NCBI GenBank assembly: GCA_034431935.1
Contig: DAOUCU010000086.1
Coordinates: 1 to 10,201, forward strand
Source of the DNA: JBFMDU01 sp034431935
GTDB taxonomy: Bacteria > Chloroflexota > Dehalococcoidia > GIF9 > JBFMDU01
Reading direction: 5' to 3'
Length of the DNA stretch: 10,201 nucleotides
Part shown: piece after piece, positions 6,809 through 10,201 of the stretch
Layout of the letters: the number at the start of each line of letters is the position of its first letter
Numbering within the stretch: position 1 is the first letter of the stretch
The notes under the pieces: generated by a model
Database searches by the model: none
Told to the model about the DNA's origin: nothing
Seen by the model: the letters and a program-made list of their open reading frames with translations, nothing else
Made by a program: the position numbers and the translations under genes

Positions 6809-7787
6809 GGAATCAATCGTTACCATTGTGCTGATTGCTGTCGCCATGCTGGTGGTGCTATCCGGTTGCGCACCGGCCACGGCAAGCCCGCCGGCCGTAC
6901 AGGTCTCACCGTCTCCTGCTGTGCCGGCAAGTCCCCTGCCTCAGGCCAGTTTTCCGCTAACCCTGACCGACATGCTTGGCCGTCCCGTCACTCTGGAAAG
7001 GATGCCTCAGAGGCTGGTCTCGCTGGCGCCGAGTAATACCGAAATCCTGTTCGCGCTTGGTCTGGGGGATAGAGTGGTCGGAGTAACGCAGTACTGTGAC
7101 TTTCCGGAGGAAGCCGCGAGCAAGCCTAAAATAGGCGGCTTCGCAACCGCTGACATTGAAAGGATCGTTTCCCAGTCTCCCGACCTAGTTCTGGCAACTA
7201 AGATTCATCAGAAGGAGGTAATGCCGGCTCTGGAAAAAGTAGGCTTAAAAATCTTCGGACTTAACGCCAGGACAGTCAGCGACGTACTGGAGAGTATCGG
7301 TCTTACGGGCAGGATAACCGGTCAGATGTCAGCCGCAGACAAGTTGATCGCGGAATTGAAAACTCGCATGTCGGCCGTAGTGACAAGGACAGGAAGTCTC
7401 CCTGCGGAACAACGGCCGAGGGTTCTCTACATAAACTGGGCCGACCCGATCAAGACGGCAGGGCGCGATACTTTTGCCGACGACCTTATTACCAAGGCGG
7501 GCGGTGTCAATGTAGCCGCTGATTTGTCCAGCTACAGCACGATTTCTCTGGAAACCATAATCGACCGGAACCCCCAGGTCATTATCGTTAGCGGCATGGG
7601 AGATAGCCGCAGGAAGACTTATACTGCCATAATGTCGGAAACACGTCTCGGCGGTGTAGAAGCCAGAGTCAAGGGACAGGTCTATGAAATTGATTCGCCA
7701 GTGATAGAACGGCCCGGCCCGAGGCTGATGCTGGCGCTGGAGCAGGTGGCTAAATTCCTGCATCCCGAAATGTTTGGTAAACTGTGA
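6801..7787 (+). CDS. btuF: Corrinoid ABC transporter substrate-binding lipoprotein, BtuF type
   Basis: Extracytoplasmic binding protein of the cobalamin/iron-siderophore (helical backbone, cluster A-II) family. Residues 1-22 form a lipoprotein signal peptide with the hydrophobic core IVTIVLIAVAMLVVL and lipobox LSGC, so C23 would be lipidated. A Pro/Ser/Ala-rich tether follows to about residue 50. The binding domain begins with LTDMLGRPVTLERMPQRLVSLAPSNTEILFALG, a standard BtuF/FepB-like opening; PKIGGFATADIERIVSQSPDLVLA follows, and a second lobe starts near PRVLYINWADP. The 328-residue length is normal. The GTG start has AAGGGAG (6788-6794) six bases upstream and overlaps cobU. Linkage to cobalamin genes makes a corrinoid the likeliest ligand, although siderophore or heme binding is possible from the family alone. 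No BtuC or BtuD follows. Confidence 0.85.
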   Translation: MNKESIVTIVLIAVAMLVVLSGCAPATASPPAVQVSPSPAVPASPLPQASFPLTLTDMLGRPVTLERMPQRLVSLAPSNTEILFALGLGDRVVGVTQYCDFPEEAASKPKIGGFATADIERIVSQSPDLVLATKIHQKEVMPALEKVGLKIFGLNARTVSDVLESIGLTGRITGQMSAADKLIAELKTRMSAVVTRTGSLPAEQRPRVLYINWADPIKTAGRDTFADDLITKAGGVNVAADLSSYSTISLETIIDRNPQVIIVSGMGDSRRKTYTAIMSETRLGGVEARVKGQVYEIDSPVIERPGPRLMLALEQVAKFLHPEMFGKL

Positions 7788-7798
7788 CCTCTGAAGTT

Positions 7799-7803
7799 GG
7801 GGG
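7799..7803 (+). promoter_or_regulatory. Probable ribosome binding site for hpt
   Basis: A GGGGG run followed by TAAG ends seven bases before the ATG at 7811. It is imperfect but better placed than anything before the alternative GTG at 7784, and so supports the shorter protein. Confidence 0.45.
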
Positions 7804-7810
7804 TAAGAAT

Positions 7811-8344
7811 ATGACCAGTGACAGCGGGACTACCGTCCTCTACACCCGTGAGCAGATTGCCGAAGCGGTCAAGCGCCTGGCGGCGGAGATCAGGCGCGAT
7901 TACCAGGACAAGAATCCGGTAATAATCGGCATCCTCAAAGGCTCGTTCATGTTTATCGCCGACCTGATACGCGAGCTGGCGATGCCGGTGGAGGTGGAGT
8001 TCGTGGTGCTTTCCAGCTACGGCAGTGGGACGGAGAGTTCCGGTAAGATTCGGATGGCCAAGGGCGTACATACCGATATTAAGAGGCGGCACGTACTAGT
8101 GGTCGAGGACATCATCGATTCCGGCTATACCATAAACTATCTTCTCAACTACCTCCGCCAGCGGCGGCCGGCCTCGTTAAAACTGTGTGCCCTGCTGGAC
8201 AAAGAGCTGAGACGGAAGGTGCCGGTTATTATTGACTACCGCGGCTTCCGCGTCCCTAACAGGTTCGTCGTTGGCTACGGGATAGACTATGACGAGAAGT
8301 ACCGCTATCTGCCGGAGATACGGTATATAGAGGAACCCGGGTAA
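7811..8344 (+). CDS. hpt: Hypoxanthine (guanine) phosphoribosyltransferase
   Basis: Purine salvage enzyme that converts hypoxanthine or guanine plus PRPP to IMP or GMP in the cytoplasm. From the ATG at 7811 it is 177 residues, the usual bacterial size. Motifs in order are an N-terminal YTREQIAEAVKRLAAEI helix, VIIGILKGSFMFIADLIREL, a flexible-loop SSYGSGTESSGKIRM (the conserved SSY), the PRPP-binding VVEDIIDSGYT, LLDKELRRKV, and the C-terminal VGYGIDYDEKYRYLPEI with its conserved GYGxDYDExYR pattern. The frame is open back to a GTG at 7784, which overlaps the btuF stop and would add nine residues; the ATG with GGGGG upstream is preferred. It is last in the plus-strand run, 23 bases after btuF, so probably cotranscribed. 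A link to cobalamin synthesis is not evident beyond position. Confidence 0.93.
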   Translation: MTSDSGTTVLYTREQIAEAVKRLAAEIRRDYQDKNPVIIGILKGSFMFIADLIRELAMPVEVEFVVLSSYGSGTESSGKIRMAKGVHTDIKRRHVLVVEDIIDSGYTINYLLNYLRQRRPASLKLCALLDKELRRKVPVIIDYRGFRVPNRFVVGYGIDYDEKYRYLPEIRYIEEPG

Positions 8345-8399
8345 CCTAACCCGCGTACCTCGGGGTGAGGAGAATCAGGCGCTGCTCTACCTCCAGTGT
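8345..8399. other. Gap between convergent genes, no clear terminator
   Basis: The 55 bases between hpt and the minus-strand gene hold two weak inverted repeats. One is CGGGT/ACCCG at 8338-8353, straddling the hpt stop (5-bp stem). The other is CCTC-GGGGT-GAGG (4-bp stem). Neither is followed by a T tract on either strand, so no intrinsic terminator can be called. Confidence 0.5.
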
Positions 8400-10201
8400 T
8401 CAGGAGACCTTGAGACTGGGGCTGAGGGCCAGTTCTTTCAGAGCGGACGCGGTCTGATCAGCACTGCTCTGACTGAAACCGGCCTTCGAAACGGCCTTCA
8501 TGCCTACGGAAACGGAGAGGGTAGTCTCGGCCAGGAACCGTGAGAGCACTTTGGCAAAGAAGGCCTCCCAGTTCTGCCACGGCAGGTTTCCTGACCATTC
8601 GATACTGGAGAACCGAGCTGTCGCTCCTGCCTGGGGTTCGGCCCGTACCTCATCGCTCAGTTTCAGTTCTCTTAAAGCTGCCCTGGTCTCATCGAGCCTT
8701 TCGCTGCTGATACTTGCCCCGGGACCCACCCTGAAATTGACGCTGATGCTGAGCCCTTCTTCTGCAAGGTACGCCGAAAGTATCCTGGTGTAGAACTGCG
8801 TCCACTGTTGCCATGGCAGTTTGCCGGACCATTCGATGGTTGTGAAGTGCCTGGGTGGTTCTGCGGTGGGCGGCTTGCCTGTTGACCGCCGGTAGTGGCC
8901 GGTGTCGTCCCGGGTTATTTTCCCGTCTTTCTCCAACCGGGTGGCTATCTGGTAAAGTCTGGCTAAGTTTAAGCCGCGGGACTTGAGATCGGGTCGCTGG
9001 GCAATCTGAGGTATATCAGCATCGGTCTGGTCCACTATCGCCTCAATAACAATATCGTAAAGCTCCTCGGTTATACCGACCGGTTTTAGCGGTGGTTTGG
9101 CCTCCCTGGCTACCGGGGGTTTCTCTACCGGCTTTTCCAGTGGTTTGTAGTCGTCCATACCAACCGCCTCGGTCGGTCCCGTCTCTTCTGCTGTTTGAGG
9201 TTTTTCCCGGGCAAAGACAGCCGTTTCTTTGGCTGGCGGTTTCGTTGCCGTCTTGCCCGAAGCCTTCTGGTAATGGCCCTTCTCGTCGCGGACCAGCCGT
9301 CCGTCTTTCTCCAGGTGTCCGACTATCTTATAGACCCTGGCGAGAGTCAGTCCCCGTGAGCGGATGAGTTCAGACTGAGCGATCTGGGTTATATCAGCGT
9401 CGGACATGCCGACCACGGAATCTGCCACCAGCTGCTCGATTTCCGGGTCCGTGATATCCCCTGCGGGTGGGGGAGGGGTTGGCTCAGGCTCCGCCGCTTT
9501 CCTGGCCGGCGCGGTTGCCGGTCTGGCCTTCGGCGTTTCTTTCGGTTCCTCGCGTTCCTTTTCACTTACTTCTTCCGGTTGCGGCGGAGAAGCGCGCTTC
9601 AGCGGCGGCTCCGGTTCGGGTGCGAACGGCGCCGCTTTACCCTTTGTCGGGACGGCCCGCCGGTATTTCTCATCCTGGCCGCGCACCAGTTTGCCTTCCT
9701 GTTCCAGCCTGCCGACGGCTTTATAAAGCTTGGCAAGCGTCCAGCCGCGCCGTTTCAGGTCTTCATTCTGAGATAGAAGGCTGATATCGGCATCAGTCAG
9801 TCCGTCGACTACCTTGAGGACGATTTCATCAATCTCAGCCTGAGAGGTCTCCGGCACGGGTGGAGCCTGTGGTGCCGCGCGCGGCGGCGCGGCCCTGACC
9901 GGTATTTCCGGTTCGGATGCGGTTTCTTCGCTCGCCTCTTCCGCCTCCTCTGGCGGTTCCGGCCCCGGTTCGGATAGTGGCTCGGGTTCTGTCTTCCGTA
10001 TCCTTGCACGCTTCATCCCGGGTGCGACCCGGCCCCTCCGTCCGACGAGTAAGATAATAACGGCGATGAGGACAGCAAAGACCAGGGCGGCGATAGCGAT
10101 GAAGGCCCACATGGGCATAATGCCGACGCGGACGGACATGACCGGGGACCAGTCGGAGGCGTTATCGGCGCCGTCGATGGCCCTGACCCGCCAGTGGTAG
10201 A
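8400..10201 (-). CDS. Membrane protein with FN3-like ectodomain end, one membrane helix, three winged-helix-like repeats and two C-terminal repeats (5' end outside window)
   Basis: Function unknown. The frame stays open to the window edge, so the ATG at 10139 is internal; numbering below is from it, and 20 full codons precede it. Those read YHWRVRAIDGADNAS then DWSPV, the last strands of an FN3/Ig-like domain. One membrane helix follows (about 9-33), then Arg/Lys-rich GRRGRV and KRARIRK, so by the positive-inside rule the tail is cytoplasmic. The tail alternates Pro/Glu/Ala/Lys-rich linkers with three 61-residue units (102-162, 233-293, 358-418) that look like winged helices: DADI helix, RG-LA-Y recognition-like helix, LE-DG turn, and R-D-GHY wing. 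Two domains close the protein (431-496, 510-573), each opening with IEWSG-LPWQ-W. By its domains it would be a large surface protein with a DNA- or protein-binding tail. It is convergent with hpt and is probably unrelated to the cobalamin operon. Confidence 0.85.
   Translation of the reverse strand, partial: YHWRVRAIDGADNASDWSPVMSVRVGIMPMWAFIAIAALVFAVLIAVIILLVGRRGRVAPGMKRARIRKTEPEPLSEPGPEPPEEAEEASEETASEPEIPVRAAPPRAAPQAPPVPETSQAEIDEIVLKVVDGLTDADISLLSQNEDLKRRGWTLAKLYKAVGRLEQEGKLVRGQDEKYRRAVPTKGKAAPFAPEPEPPLKRASPPQPEEVSEKEREEPKETPKARPATAPARKAAEPEPTPPPPAGDITDPEIEQLVADSVVGMSDADITQIAQSELIRSRGLTLARVYKIVGHLEKDGRLVRDEKGHYQKASGKTATKPPAKETAVFAREKPQTAEETGPTEAVGMDDYKPLEKPVEKPPVAREAKPPLKPVGITEELYDIVIEAIVDQTDADIPQIAQRPDLKSRGLNLARLYQIATRLEKDGKITRDDTGHYRRSTGKPPTAEPPRHFTTIEWSGKLPWQQWTQFYTRILSAYLAEEGLSISVNFRVGPGASISSERLDETRAALRELKLSDEVRAEPQAGATARFSSIEWSGNLPWQNWEAFFAKVLSRFLAETTLSVSVGMKAVSKAGFSQSSADQTASALKELALSPSLKVS
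8421..8849 (-). repeat. Tandem duplicated C-terminal domain (IEWSG-LPWQ-W)
   Basis: Two copies, 8849-8652 and 8612-8421, lie 78 codons apart. Each starts IEWSG(K/N)LPWQ(Q/N)W, has a FY/FF..(I/V)LS.(Y/F)LAE helix, an LS(I/V)SV strand, and ends with an A(A)L(R/K)EL.LS helix. The DNA is still similar: 8575-8603 and 8809-8837 match at 25 of 29 bases, which points to a fairly recent or constrained duplication. Confidence 0.85.
8886..9836 (-). repeat. Three 61-residue winged-helix-like repeats in the minus-strand membrane protein
   Basis: Units lie at 9836-9654, 9443-9261 and 9068-8886, read on the minus strand, and align over 61 residues without gaps. Shared positions include the opening acidic residue, DADI, a Q, RG, LA, Y, LE, G, R and a final Y with basic residues. 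Linkers of about 65-70 residues rich in Pro, Glu, Ala and Lys separate them. The pattern suits a helix-turn-helix with a short wing; DNA binding is an inference. Confidence 0.85.

Noticed and set aside
8338..8353. CGGGT/ACCCG hairpin at the hpt stop as an intrinsic terminator
   Set aside because: The stem is only five base pairs and no T tract follows on either strand.
9406..9784. Plus-strand open frames opposite the minus-strand membrane protein
   Set aside because: They are shadows of its Pro/Glu/Ala-rich linkers, which read as Gly/Ser/Leu-rich frames on the other strand; no domain or ribosome binding site supports them.

Overview
The window is a densely packed, GC-rich bacterial region (near 60% GC by eye). 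Ten plus-strand genes run as one apparent operon, facing a single large minus-strand gene at the right end. The gene content, the order cbiB-cobD-cobQ-cobO-cobT-cobS-x-cobU-btuF, and the style of the minus-strand surface protein (end of an FN3-like domain, membrane helix, Pro/Glu-rich tail) suggest Chloroflexota, most likely class Dehalococcoidia. That assignment is inferred from recalled gene style and not proven here. No rRNA, tRNA, CRISPR array or insertion sequence was seen.

Positions 1-6808 hold the late, anaerobic-type part of adenosylcobalamin synthesis. CobO adenosylates the corrinoid. CobQ amidates it to adenosylcobyric acid. CobD makes aminopropanol phosphate, and CbiB (cut off at the left edge) attaches it. 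CobU activates adenosylcobinamide with GTP, CobT makes alpha-ribazole phosphate, and CobS joins the two halves. Between cobS and cobU sits a PP-loop ATPase of the Dph6/MJ0570 family, whose bacterial role is unknown. Genes overlap by a few bases or abut, so translational coupling is likely. No CobC-type phosphatase is present. Corrin-ring genes, if the organism has them, lie outside the window.

Positions 6801-8344 hold a lipoprotein of the BtuF type (corrinoid-binding, extracytoplasmic), without its BtuC permease or BtuD ATPase, followed by a hypoxanthine phosphoribosyltransferase gene (hpt) that ends the plus-strand run.

Positions 8345-8399 are a short gap between convergent genes with no convincing terminator. 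Positions 8400-10201 hold the C-terminal part of a large minus-strand membrane protein whose reading frame stays open past the window edge. The visible part has, in order, the end of an FN3/Ig-like extracellular domain, one membrane helix, and a long Pro/Glu-rich cytoplasmic tail. The tail carries three copies of a 61-residue winged-helix-like unit and then two copies of a 'IEWSG-LPWQ-W' domain. This is the least explained and most interesting object in the window.
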